From positions 1-13,612 of the forward strand of contig JAEWZA010000342.1 in the NCBI GenBank assembly GCA_023395575.1: a stretch of 13,612 nucleotides of DNA, given 5' to 3'. Both the position numbers and the translations under genes were made by a program. Under the pieces are notes generated by a model. That model saw only the letters and a program-made list of their open reading frames with translations. It made no database searches and was not told the DNA's origin. Below, piece after piece: positions 1 through 7,297 of this stretch; within the stretch, counting starts at the first letter, position 1; each line of letters opens with the position of its first letter. This DNA comes from Bacillota bacterium. Its GTDB lineage: Bacteria > Bacillota > Clostridia > Acetivibrionales > DSM-1351.

Positions 1-129
1 GTTTAACTAAAATGAACTAAATAAAAAAATGACTGACATTATTTCATTTAAGCGAAGCGGAAATGGAGTTTGGATTTAAAGATTGTTGGTCCATTCCTTA
101 TGTGGTCTGTTATTTAACATTGTGATATG
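1..129. other. AT-rich flank downstream of the hydrolase gene
   Basis: No convincing gene is visible. All rightward frames meet stops quickly, apart from an unrecognisable open stretch of about 30 codons ending near 123. A short AT-only dyad (AAATGA at 27-32 with TCATTT at 44-49), followed by a T run when read leftward, could be a weak terminator for the leftward hydrolase. It has no GC core, so this is tentative. Confidence 0.3.
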
Positions 130-939
130 CTACAGTTTTTGCAAAAAAGTGTCAATTGAACGGTTCACAAAATCTGGGTCATCTGTGTTTGAATTATGAC
201 CTGCATTTGGAACCATTATTAGTTCGTATCCTTCACCTTTACTCCATTGCTTATTATAGTTTTTTGTAAAGCCGGCAGCATCCTTTTCACCACAAAGTAG
301 AAGGATTGGGCAAGTAATGGGGTAAGGACGGTCAAGCTCAATTGCTTCTGCTACTGTGTAAAAGCCTCGTCCTGCTAATTTGCAAAAATACTTCTTTTGA
401 TAAGCTTCTATATCGCTCTTGTAATTTTGACGACCATAATGGCTTGTAGCCAGTCCGACAACACTCCATTTAATAAGCAATTTCCACGGAATGCTACGAT
501 ACATTCCTTCTGTATGCTTAAGCCACCAGAGAATCCATTTGGAATAATATTTCTTTTGCAATGGGCATGAATCAATGGATACAAATCCCCGTATGGGTTC
601 TGAATACAATGAAAGATATGCTTGAGTGACATATGCTCCATAGGATTGCCCAATTATAATTGGCATTTCAATTTGTTCTAGCTGAATAATTTCATGTAAG
701 ACCTTTGCCACTTCATCCAACGTAAAATCCATAGCGTATGGACGTGATTTACCATGAGCTGGGGCATCCCACACTAGACAATTATATTTGCTGCGAAAGT
801 ACTCTATTTGCTTATCAAACAAATTATGTCCGGCAGTCAAGCCTGGAAGAAAGATTATCCATGGCAAATCATTTGTTTTATCATTTGATACCCAATAATG
901 TACATTTCCTCGTTCTGATTCATATATCTTTTCTTTCAT
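130..939 (-). CDS. alpha/beta-fold hydrolase
   Basis: This is a 269-residue cytoplasmic alpha/beta hydrolase, a normal length for the single-domain family. From the chosen start the catalytic triad can be read as Ser99 in the nucleophile elbow GQSYG (97-101), Asp220 after LLLCGEK and His248 in NAGHNS. The oxyanion loop is LPGLTAG (31-37). An insert rich in Trp, Tyr and Lys (about 128-190) is the usual lid. The start at 939 is preferred because GGAG at 949-952 lies 9 nt upstream; an in-frame TTG at 954 overlaps that ribosome site and is unlikely. The family includes esterases, lactonases, haloperoxidase-like enzymes and C-C hydrolases, and nothing here fixes the substrate. No signal peptide is seen. 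It is transcribed away from its right neighbour and appears to be a single-gene unit. Confidence 0.9.
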   Translation of the reverse strand: MKEKIYESERGNVHYWVSNDKTNDLPWIIFLPGLTAGHNLFDKQIEYFRSKYNCLVWDAPAHGKSRPYAMDFTLDEVAKVLHEIIQLEQIEMPIIIGQSYGAYVTQAYLSLYSEPIRGFVSIDSCPLQKKYYSKWILWWLKHTEGMYRSIPWKLLIKWSVVGLATSHYGRQNYKSDIEAYQKKYFCKLAGRGFYTVAEAIELDRPYPITCPILLLCGEKDAAGFTKNYNKQWSKGEGYELIMVPNAGHNSNTDDPDFVNRSIDTFLQKL

Positions 940-1018
940 GATTATCATCTCCAAATTACTCTAATGCTTTTAATATAGCTATTATTGGTGTTAATTTAGC
1001 TTGTGGTATAATTAACTA

Positions 1019-1198
1019 TGATGAACCGATACTAATTCAACAAATATCTTTGGAGTATCCCATTTAGGTAAGTTTGTACGGAAAAATACCAGTAAATCAG
1101 TACAATAATTTGCCTTTAGCTTATACTTTTACGAAAGTATCACTAAGCTATTATTATAATTTTACCCTGCAAGGTTCATTAAATAATTAGCACAACGC
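1019..1198 (+). mobile_element. MITE-like palindromic element, copy A (left arm missing)
   Basis: This copy matches the centre and right arm of copies B (5021-5210) and C (7059-7287). It starts in the central loop (GATGAACC), runs through CAAATATCTT at 1041-1050, CCCATTTAGGTAAGTTTGTACGG, and ends with the terminal sequence AATTAGCACAACGC at 1185-1198. The left arm is absent. Compared with copy C the right arm carries about 57 extra bases, including a nested hairpin at 1117-1150 (TAGCTTA with TAAGCTA outside, TACTTT with AAAGTA inside). It has no coding capacity. It lies between the divergent hydrolase and kinase-like genes, so it could influence transcription of either. Confidence 0.75.
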
Positions 1199-1261
1199 GG
1201 TAATTTACTAATATAAGGATAACACATCAACAGGTATATATCTACTAAATGTATATCTAAA

Positions 1262-1279
1262 TACTATTCTAAAATAGTA
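1262..1279. promoter_or_regulatory. perfect 7-bp dyad upstream of the kinase-like gene
   Basis: TACTATT (1262-1268) and AATAGTA (1273-1279) are perfect inverted repeats separated by 4 nt, ending 34 nt before the start codon at 1314. The position and symmetry fit a repressor operator or a small leader hairpin. In DNA this AT-rich such a dyad can also arise by chance. Confidence 0.3.
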
Positions 1280-1313
1280 CTAGCAGAACTATTTATGTTA
1301 GGAGACAATACTT

Positions 1314-1862
1314 ATGAAAAAACACATACATATCACAGGAGCTTCAGGTTCAGGAACAACAACACTTGCAAAAGTACTTAGTGAAGAACTAGGGTATGAA
1401 CATTTTGATACCGATAATTATTATTGGCTTCCCACAGAACCACCATACACAGCTAAACGACCTATTAATGAAAGGCTTGAGCTAATAAAAAAGGACCTGG
1501 ATAAAGCTGAGAAATGGATATTATCTGGTTCTAACTGTAGCTGGGGAGATTCTCTTATAGAACGCTACGATTTGGTTGTATTTCTGTATGTGCCTAAAGA
1601 AGCACGTATGGAAAGGTTAATGCAGCGTGAAAAGAAAAGATACCCAATAGAGCGTATTTCTTTAGGTGGAGAGTTATATGACAGCCATAATACCTTTATC
1701 CAATGGGCAGCAGCTTATGACGACGGTGGGTCGAAAATGAGAAGCCTTTACGTACATAATGAATGGCTGAAAAAGCTAAAATGTGACGTTATCAGAATTG
1801 AAGGAGAGCAAAGTGTAAAAGATAGTATGGCTTTAGTAATGAATAAGTTAGGTAAATCATGA
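1314..1862 (+). CDS. P-loop kinase-like protein (AAA_17/adenylate-kinase-like) with lysine-less P-loop
   Basis: This 182-residue cytoplasmic protein has the fold signature of small nucleoside or adenylate-kinase-like P-loop proteins. The N-terminal strand HIHITGASGSGTTT (4-17) is the P-loop, DTDNYYW (32-38) follows as in kinase substrate-binding loops, and LVVFLYVP (87-94) with RLMQREKKR (101-109) resembles the hydrophobic strand and lid helix of that superfamily. The P-loop reads G-A-S-G-S-G-T-T, with Thr15 where the canonical lysine should be. From memory this GSGTTT form recurs in a family of bacterial homologues, so it is probably not a sequencing error. The substrate is unknown. AGGAG at 1300-1304, 9 nt before the ATG, supports the start. 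The gene ends 4 bp from the stop of the convergent ABC transporter gene, with no terminator between them. Confidence 0.85.
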   Translation: MKKHIHITGASGSGTTTLAKVLSEELGYEHFDTDNYYWLPTEPPYTAKRPINERLELIKKDLDKAEKWILSGSNCSWGDSLIERYDLVVFLYVPKEARMERLMQREKKRYPIERISLGGELYDSHNTFIQWAAAYDDGGSKMRSLYVHNEWLKKLKCDVIRIEGEQSVKDSMALVMNKLGKS

Positions 1863-1866
1863 CCAC

Positions 1867-4245
1867 CTACTCCGTCCTCAATGCCTCTACAGGGTCTTTT
1901 TTAGCAGCCATTTTAGCAGGGATTGAGCCTCCAATAAGTGTGAGTATTACGCTAATTGCAACCAAAGCTAGTGCGTGAAGAGGATTCAATTGTGCAACAT
2001 TTGGCAGATCAGTCATGTTTTCTATTAAAATATTAGCCGGTATTGTAAGCAAATACGCAATGGCAATGCCCAAAAGACCAGAACAGCTGCCAATTATAAA
2101 GGTTTCTGCATTAAACACACGAGTGATATCCTTCTTTCTAGCACCAAGAGCACGAAGCACACCAATTTCCTTAGTACGTTCCAGCACTGAAATATAAGTG
2201 ATAATGCCAATCATAATAAGAGATACGATTAGTGAGATAGCAGCAAAGGCTATTAATACCAATGTAATAGCGTTCATAATACCACTTGTCATTTTTGTGA
2301 TAGTGCTTGCAAGGTCAGTATAAATTATTGTGTCTTTTTCTGCCTTTCCGGTGTTGTAAGCATTTAGATAGTTTAATACCGCATCCTTTGCTTCAAAGCT
2401 GGAGGGGTACAAAAAAATCATAAATGGAGTTGAATTACCTCCTAAATATGTGAGAAATGCACTTTTAGAGGCTTCGTCCAGCTGCTCCATTGTCATGACA
2501 TTGTAGTCTGCTTCACGCTGAGCGATGACTATTTCGGAGCTATTTGCATCGGTAGTAATTCTCTGAACCAGCTTGTCGCTATAGGCAATTCCATTGCCGA
2601 GGACACCTAGTGAAACGCTTGACTTCAAACGAATAATTCCTGTTATTTTTAAAGTAATGCTATCTTTAGAATTATACATAGTGTCATAATCATTATCTGG
2701 GATAAAGCTACCCAGCTCAGTTTCAGTATAATAAGTATCATTGGCTATTAGCTTTAATTCCGTTCCTACTATTTTTTCAAAATCTATGCTATCAACATTA
2801 TCAACAGTAAATCCAAGATTTTTGAGAGTATTGTAATCTACACGATTTTGGTTATCAACCACAAGCACCAGACCTGTTTCATCAGAAGGATACGAGCCTG
2901 CAAGTAAATCATAATTTTTTTCTAAATAGGATTCTGTAGATTTTCCCAGTGTTTCGGGGTAGGAGGTCAGACCAATTCCATTCATACTGGTCATGTTAGT
3001 CATACTAGAGGACATGGATTGCATGTCCATTTCACCACCGCTGGCTACATTTATGCCTATTGCCATAGTGACTGGTCTAATTTCACCATCAATCTGGCGC
3101 AGCAAATTCATGCCAACTAGTCGTGTATAGCCTATACTGTTGCATATAGAGGGATCAATAGCTTTAATATAATCAAGATAATCTTCAGTGATAATGTTTG
3201 TATGGGCGATAGAGGTTTCTGCTGGGTCATAAAGATATACCTTTTTTTCATTTGTGTATTCCTTTTTATTGGCTAAGGAAGTATCCCTCATTTTATTTAT
3301 ACTTTCCTCATCCATATTCATTGCAGACTGCGATATTATAATTGGAAATTCCGACAAAGCATCCTTTTGAAACTTGTCAATTTGCTTCTGAAATCCCGAG
3401 GAAAGACTCAGAATCAGTGCTATCCCGATAATTCCAATACTTGAGGCAAAGGCCGTGAGTGTAGTTCTCCACATTTTTTTAGATATATTTTTACCTGATA
3501 ACTTAAGAGCGGTGAAAAAGCTCATGCTTGTTTTTTTCAGCTTATAGCCAATCTCTTTAATCACTGAGCCATAGGGGTTGCTATCATCTACCACATGACC
3601 ATCCTTGAATTTAACAATACGGTCTGCATATCGCTCAGCAAGCTCAGAGTTATGTGTAACCATAACAACAAGCTTGTCTTGTGCAATTTCCTCTATAAGC
3701 TCCATGATTTGCTCGCTTGTAGTTGTATCTAGCGCACCTGTTGGTTCATCAGCCAAAATTATGTCAGGATTATTAGCTAGAGCACGTGCAATGGCGACTC
3801 TCTGCATTTGACCACCAGAGAGCTGATTTGGTTTTTTGTGAATATGTTCCTTTAGTCCAACTCTATCAAGAGCTTCCACGGCTTTTTTGTGCTTAATTTT
3901 AGCTGAAACACCGCTTAGTGTCATGCCCATTTCAACATTATCAATAATGCTCAGATGAGTAATAAGGTTATAGCTTTGAAAAATAAAACCTATGCTATTA
4001 TTGCGGTAAGCATCCCATTCGGAATCTTTAAAATATTTGGTGGATTTACCGTTTATAATCAAGTCACCGCTATCATAATGGTCTAAACCGCCTATAACAT
4101 TTAAGCATGTGGTTTTGCCGGAACCGCTTGCCCCAAGAATAGCAACAAATTCATTTTTTCTGAAGGAAAGGTTTACATTATTTAATGCGATTTGCGTAAA
4201 ATCGCCAGTGGTATAGGTCTTTGTGATATCTTTCAATTGAAGCAT
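1867..4245 (-). CDS. MacB-type ABC transporter, fused ATPase and permease
   Basis: This 792-residue single chain carries an N-terminal ATPase and a C-terminal FtsX/MacB permease. ATPase motifs are Walker A GASGSGKT (38-45), Q-loop Gln90, signature LSGGQ (142-146), Walker B DIILADEP (161-168) and switch His198. A first membrane helix lies at about 262-284, then a large extracytoplasmic domain to about 650, then helices at about 655-687, 713-738 and 758-778. The segment ERTKEIGVLRALGA after helix 2 is the typical FtsX cytoplasmic loop. Four helices and an N-terminal ATPase match the MacB family, which couples ATP hydrolysis to mechanical export of peptides, lipids or drugs rather than channel-type transport. 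The extracytoplasmic domain holds a methionine-rich run (Met406, 408, 411, 415, 418, 421). AGGAG at 4255-4259 precedes the ATG. No membrane-fusion partner gene is adjacent, as is common in Gram-positives. The substrate cannot be assigned. Confidence 0.93.
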   Translation of the reverse strand: MLQLKDITKTYTTGDFTQIALNNVNLSFRKNEFVAILGASGSGKTTCLNVIGGLDHYDSGDLIINGKSTKYFKDSEWDAYRNNSIGFIFQSYNLITHLSIIDNVEMGMTLSGVSAKIKHKKAVEALDRVGLKEHIHKKPNQLSGGQMQRVAIARALANNPDIILADEPTGALDTTTSEQIMELIEEIAQDKLVVMVTHNSELAERYADRIVKFKDGHVVDDSNPYGSVIKEIGYKLKKTSMSFFTALKLSGKNISKKMWRTTLTAFASSIGIIGIALILSLSSGFQKQIDKFQKDALSEFPIIISQSAMNMDEESINKMRDTSLANKKEYTNEKKVYLYDPAETSIAHTNIITEDYLDYIKAIDPSICNSIGYTRLVGMNLLRQIDGEIRPVTMAIGINVASGGEMDMQSMSSSMTNMTSMNGIGLTSYPETLGKSTESYLEKNYDLLAGSYPSDETGLVLVVDNQNRVDYNTLKNLGFTVDNVDSIDFEKIVGTELKLIANDTYYTETELGSFIPDNDYDTMYNSKDSITLKITGIIRLKSSVSLGVLGNGIAYSDKLVQRITTDANSSEIVIAQREADYNVMTMEQLDEASKSAFLTYLGGNSTPFMIFLYPSSFEAKDAVLNYLNAYNTGKAEKDTIIYTDLASTITKMTSGIMNAITLVLIAFAAISLIVSLIMIGIITYISVLERTKEIGVLRALGARKKDITRVFNAETFIIGSCSGLLGIAIAYLLTIPANILIENMTDLPNVAQLNPLHALALVAISVILTLIGGSIPAKMAAKKDPVEALRTE

Positions 4246-4356
4246 TGTTTTTTACTCCTTTTGATTGGCTGTTGATTTCATATGTAGTTTATAGTTTGGA
4301 AAATTGTTAGAAATAATACGTGGAAATACTGTAAAAGATACTTATATTAATAATAA

Positions 4357-4384
4357 TTGAATATATTACAATTAATGGTATAAT
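4357..4384 (+). promoter_or_regulatory. candidate sigma-A promoter for the 4511 gene
   Basis: TTGAAT (4357-4362) and a perfect TATAAT (4379-4384) are separated by 16 nt. Transcription would begin near 4391, giving a leader of about 120 nt before the coding region at 4511. The rest of 4246-4510 is AT-rich, with no other feature I can name. Confidence 0.5.
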
Positions 4385-4510
4385 TTTTATATTAAAAACA
4401 TTTTGGGACTTAGTTAAGGTATTTGAGAATATCTAATGCATAAAGAGCTTAATTTACTCTATTCTGTAATTCCAAATGGACCAATAGATTTATACTAATC
4501 AGAAAATGGG

Positions 4511-4993
4511 GTGTTTGTTATTAAAAAAATAGCTGTCATTATTTTATTAGTGGTAATAGCAGGCGGAGCAGCAATATTTTTGTGGTGGAATATTCCTTCA
4601 AATATAAATGAAAAATATGAGGGAGTCCAGTATGATATGGACACTAAAGCCAGTGAACAAGTTAATATTAAAATAGATGGAAAGTTATATAAAAATCATG
4701 TGTTCAAAGGTAAAATTGTTATAGATAATATTGACTATACAAAAGATTATGACATAATACCAATTACATTTGATACAAGCATAATGAATGGAATGGGAAC
4801 TCTTGCGTATACAACAGTTGTTGATGACGGTCAGCCTATACTGAAAATGGTTGGTACAATAAAAAGCAATGATGATTTTAGCAAATTATACATAACTACT
4901 AATAAACAAGAAACTAAGAAAGATTATATTATTGCCGCTCCTGCTAAAAATTTAGATGAATTTAGTAGGATAAAAGAAGAGATGGAAAAGTAA
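4511..4993 (+). CDS. single-pass membrane-anchored protein of unknown function
   Basis: I do not recognise the family. The 160-residue product begins with two lysines and a hydrophobic helix (about residues 5-27, KKIAVIILLVVIAGGAAIFLWW). There is no lipobox cysteine and no clear cleavage site, so it is probably membrane-anchored with the rest outside the cell. The remaining 130 residues alternate polar and hydrophobic positions (VNIKIDGKLYKN, FKGKIVIDNIDY), suggesting a small beta-rich domain, and end in a charged helix (FSRIKEEMEK). The start is uncertain. GTG at 4511 has no well-spaced ribosome site, whereas GGGGTG at 4508-4513 would suit initiation at an ATT codon at 4520; an in-frame TAA at 4496 bars anything earlier than that. 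It is divergent from the ABC transporter gene and convergent with the helicase gene, with repeat copy B in between. Confidence 0.7.
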   Translation: MFVIKKIAVIILLVVIAGGAAIFLWWNIPSNINEKYEGVQYDMDTKASEQVNIKIDGKLYKNHVFKGKIVIDNIDYTKDYDIIPITFDTSIMNGMGTLAYTTVVDDGQPILKMVGTIKSNDDFSKLYITTNKQETKKDYIIAAPAKNLDEFSRIKEEMEK

Positions 4994-5020
4994 ATGTAAA
5001 TTGAATTACTAACTTAAACT

Positions 5021-5210
5021 CGTTGTGCTAATTTATTTTGAACTGAATCTGCAGGTGAATTACTTATTGTTATACTGGTACGCGAGTACAACTTAGATAA
5101 ATGGGATACTTGGTTAAAGATATTTGATGAACCAATACTAATTCAACAAATATCTTGGGAGTAGCCCATTTAGATAAGTTTGTACGGAAGTACCAGTAAG
5201 CTAATACTGA
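5021..5210 (+). mobile_element. MITE-like palindromic element, copy B (right end missing)
   Basis: The left terminus CGTTGTGCTAATTTATTTTG begins at 5021. The left arm then parallels copy C through GGATACTTGGTTAAAGATATTTG. The centre is a perfect 10-bp dyad (5117-5126 with 5147-5156) around a 20-nt loop. The right arm can be followed through CCCATTTAGATAAGTTTGTACGG to about 5210 and stops just before the helicase stop codon at 5219, so the last 60 or so bases, including the right terminus, are missing. It lies between the converging ends of the 4511 gene and the helicase gene and could serve both transcripts as a 3' hairpin. Confidence 0.8.
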
Positions 5211-5218
5211 TACACACC

Positions 5219-6892
5219 TTACTTCCCAAACAAACGCTGCATAATTCGTTTGAGGAGAGGCTTTTTATTTGACTTCGATGCTTTGCTTTGTGCAGCAACG
5301 GAGTGTCCCTGTGCATTTACTGTCTGGGTATTTCCAATAGCAACAACTTTACTGTCTGGAGTTCCTAAACGGCCTTTTGTGCTAACAGTTTTACTGCGAA
5401 TTACCTTGCCAGATGCAGTCTTGCCAGTGGAGCTCTGCATTGCAGGGGCTGTATCAGTAGGCCTACCAGCAAAAGCAGTATTGGAATTAGCTTTACGCTG
5501 TGACTTCTGACGTTCATTAAATTCATTCTGAGTTAAATTACTCTGTGCATTACTCTTGGACTTAGCATTGCTATACTTATCATATGGCTGTTTGCCTTTG
5601 TCGTGAGAGTGCTTATTTTGAACATCCCTTGTGCTTGTACCTGATGCAGTTCGAGATGGCTTCTTGCGGTTTTCTCTAATATTGCTATCATTAGTTAAGC
5701 GAGGAGCTGTTTTATTCTTGTGTGAAACAGATTTAATCCATTCATCACATTGAGCCTTTTGCTCATTAAAGACATCCTCTGATGGCAGTTCCTCCTCGGA
5801 AATCATTGTTCCAATATGCTCTTCAATTTCATATAGACTCATAATATCGTCACTTGAAACCAAGCTGAGAGCGCGACCATCATTTCCAGCTCTGCCAGTT
5901 CTGCCAATCCTATGTACATAATTATCCTTGTCTATAGGAACATCATAATTGATAACTAGCGATAAACTCTCAACATGAATACCACGTGCTGCAACATCAG
6001 TGGCTACTAATAGAGGGAACTCACCACCCTTGAACTGCTGTATAGTTTTAAGACGTCTTGCCTGTGGAATATCACCATGTAATGCCTGGCATGAATAGCC
6101 TTTTCGGGATAAGAAGCTTTGAACTCTATCAACAGCAAAACGGGTATTACAAAAAATTATACAGCTCTCAGGTCGTTCTAGCATAAGTAAACGATTTAAT
6201 TGTGTATTTTTCTCATTATTATTCACACGATAATATACCTGGCGAATAGTATCAACAGTCATAGTCTGTGATTCAATCTCAATAGTCACAGGATTTTTCA
6301 TATAGTTTCTGCATATTTTATGCATTTCGGGAGGCATTGTTGCCGAAAATAGCAAGGTAACCCTGTCCCTTGGAATAGTTTTAATAATTTTTACAACCTG
6401 ATCTAGGAAGCCCATATCAAGCATTCTATCAGCTTCGTCAAGTACTAAAAAGCCAATATGCTTTGTTTTTAAATTGCCTTGTTGTATATGATCAAATACA
6501 CGTCCCGGAGTTCCGGTAACTATAGAAGTACCCTTGGCAAGAGCTTGAATTTCAATGTTTATATTATGCTGCCCATACACAGCTGTTGTTCTGTGTGCTA
6601 AATGCTTTGAGTATCGCTTAATATCATTGTCTATTTGTACAGCTAATTCTCTCGTGGGAGTAAGAATCAGTCCTTGTGGTTCCAAAGCCTTGCAATCGGT
6701 CAGCTGCAGCATGGGAACGCCAAAAACAGCGGTTTTTCCGCTGCCTGTCTTGGACATTACAATTAAATCTTCCTTGTTTAGAATATGAGGTATTGCTCTG
6801 CCTTGTACTTCAGTAGGTGCTTCGAAGCCCATTTCTTCTAAGGCTTTTAATATTGGGGGCGAAATGCCCAATTCACTAAAACTCTTATTCAT
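5219..6892 (-). CDS. DEAD-box ATP-dependent RNA helicase with basic C-terminal tail
   Basis: A cytoplasmic RNA helicase of 557 residues, with all core motifs intact. The Q-motif contains Gln30; motif I is SKTGSGKT (47-54); Ia is PTRELA (79-84); Ib is TPGR (128-131); II is DEAD (152-155); III is SAT (183-185); V is ATDVAARG (297-304); VI is HRIGRTGR (327-334). The core ends near residue 375. It is followed by about 180 residues rich in Lys, Ser, Asn, Thr and Gln, probably disordered and RNA-binding, and a basic end (LLKRIMQRLFGK). The layout matches RhlE/CshA-type helicases used in ribosome assembly, RNA decay or cold adaptation; which role applies here is not visible. I chose the ATG at 6892 because purine-rich AAAGAAG lies 6 nt upstream. 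An earlier in-frame ATG at 6922 falls where transcription from the TATAAT at 6925-6930 would start. Confidence 0.93.
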   Translation of the reverse strand: MNKSFSELGISPPILKALEEMGFEAPTEVQGRAIPHILNKEDLIVMSKTGSGKTAVFGVPMLQLTDCKALEPQGLILTPTRELAVQIDNDIKRYSKHLAHRTTAVYGQHNINIEIQALAKGTSIVTGTPGRVFDHIQQGNLKTKHIGFLVLDEADRMLDMGFLDQVVKIIKTIPRDRVTLLFSATMPPEMHKICRNYMKNPVTIEIESQTMTVDTIRQVYYRVNNNEKNTQLNRLLMLERPESCIIFCNTRFAVDRVQSFLSRKGYSCQALHGDIPQARRLKTIQQFKGGEFPLLVATDVAARGIHVESLSLVINYDVPIDKDNYVHRIGRTGRAGNDGRALSLVSSDDIMSLYEIEEHIGTMISEEELPSEDVFNEQKAQCDEWIKSVSHKNKTAPRLTNDSNIRENRKKPSRTASGTSTRDVQNKHSHDKGKQPYDKYSNAKSKSNAQSNLTQNEFNERQKSQRKANSNTAFAGRPTDTAPAMQSSTGKTASGKVIRSKTVSTKGRLGTPDSKVVAIGNTQTVNAQGHSVAAQSKASKSNKKPLLKRIMQRLFGK

Positions 6893-6924
6893 CATTATCT
6901 TCTTTCGTTTATTTAGTTGCATTA

Positions 6925-6953
6925 ATTATACCATTTACTTATGATTTGTTCTA
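6925..6953 (-). promoter_or_regulatory. candidate promoter of the helicase gene
   Basis: Read leftward, a perfect -10 TATAAT occupies 6930-6925. A poor -35 (TAGAAC, 6953-6948) lies 17 nt upstream. The predicted transcript start near 6918 leaves a leader of about 26 nt before the ATG at 6892, and this argues against the longer reading frame from 6922. Confidence 0.4.
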
Positions 6954-7058
6954 GATATGTTATTGGTTTAATTGAGAAAAAAGCTAAAAAATGATGTAAA
7001 ATATGTATTATATTTATATTTCGATAATTTATTACATAAAATAATTGCATGAATTAAT

Positions 7059-7287
7059 GCGTTGTGCTAATTTATTTTGAACTCAGTTTGCAGGTAAACT
7101 ACTTATTACTTATACGCGAGTACAACTTAAATAAATGGGATACTTGGTTAAAGATATTTGTTTGAATTTGTAGGTGAAGATCAACAAATATCTTGGGGGT
7201 ACCCATTTAGGTAAGTTTGTACGGAATTATCAGTAACTAGTACGATAATTTTACCTTGCAAGGTTCATAAAATAATTAGCACAACGC
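7059..7287 (-). mobile_element. MITE-like palindromic element, copy C (full length)
   Basis: A 229-bp element is bounded by perfect 14-bp inverted termini (GCGTTGTGCTAATT at 7059-7072, AATTAGCACAACGC at 7274-7287). The complementarity continues with small gaps along both arms to a perfect 10-bp centre (7151-7160 with 7185-7194) around a 24-nt loop, so a single strand could fold into a hairpin about 100 bp tall. It has no open frame. The loop resembles the reverse complement of the loops in copies A and B, so I place it in the opposite orientation. No clear target-site duplication is seen. It ends 10 bp beyond the stop of the leftward phosphoesterase gene. The bases between it and the helicase promoter (6954-7058) are plain AT-rich DNA. 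Confidence 0.85.
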
Positions 7288-7297
7288 GTTGAACTAT

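Noticed and set aside
940..954. Upstream TTG start for the hydrolase
   Set aside because: The TTG overlaps the GGAG ribosome site that serves the ATG at 939.
5250..5510. Rightward open frames opposite the helicase, transporter and fusion genes
   Set aside because: They are antisense shadows of well-supported genes, without ribosome sites or recognisable domains.
6893..6922. Longer helicase start at 6922
   Set aside because: It would coincide with the predicted transcript start just after TATAAT and adds a short basic stretch outside the family domain.
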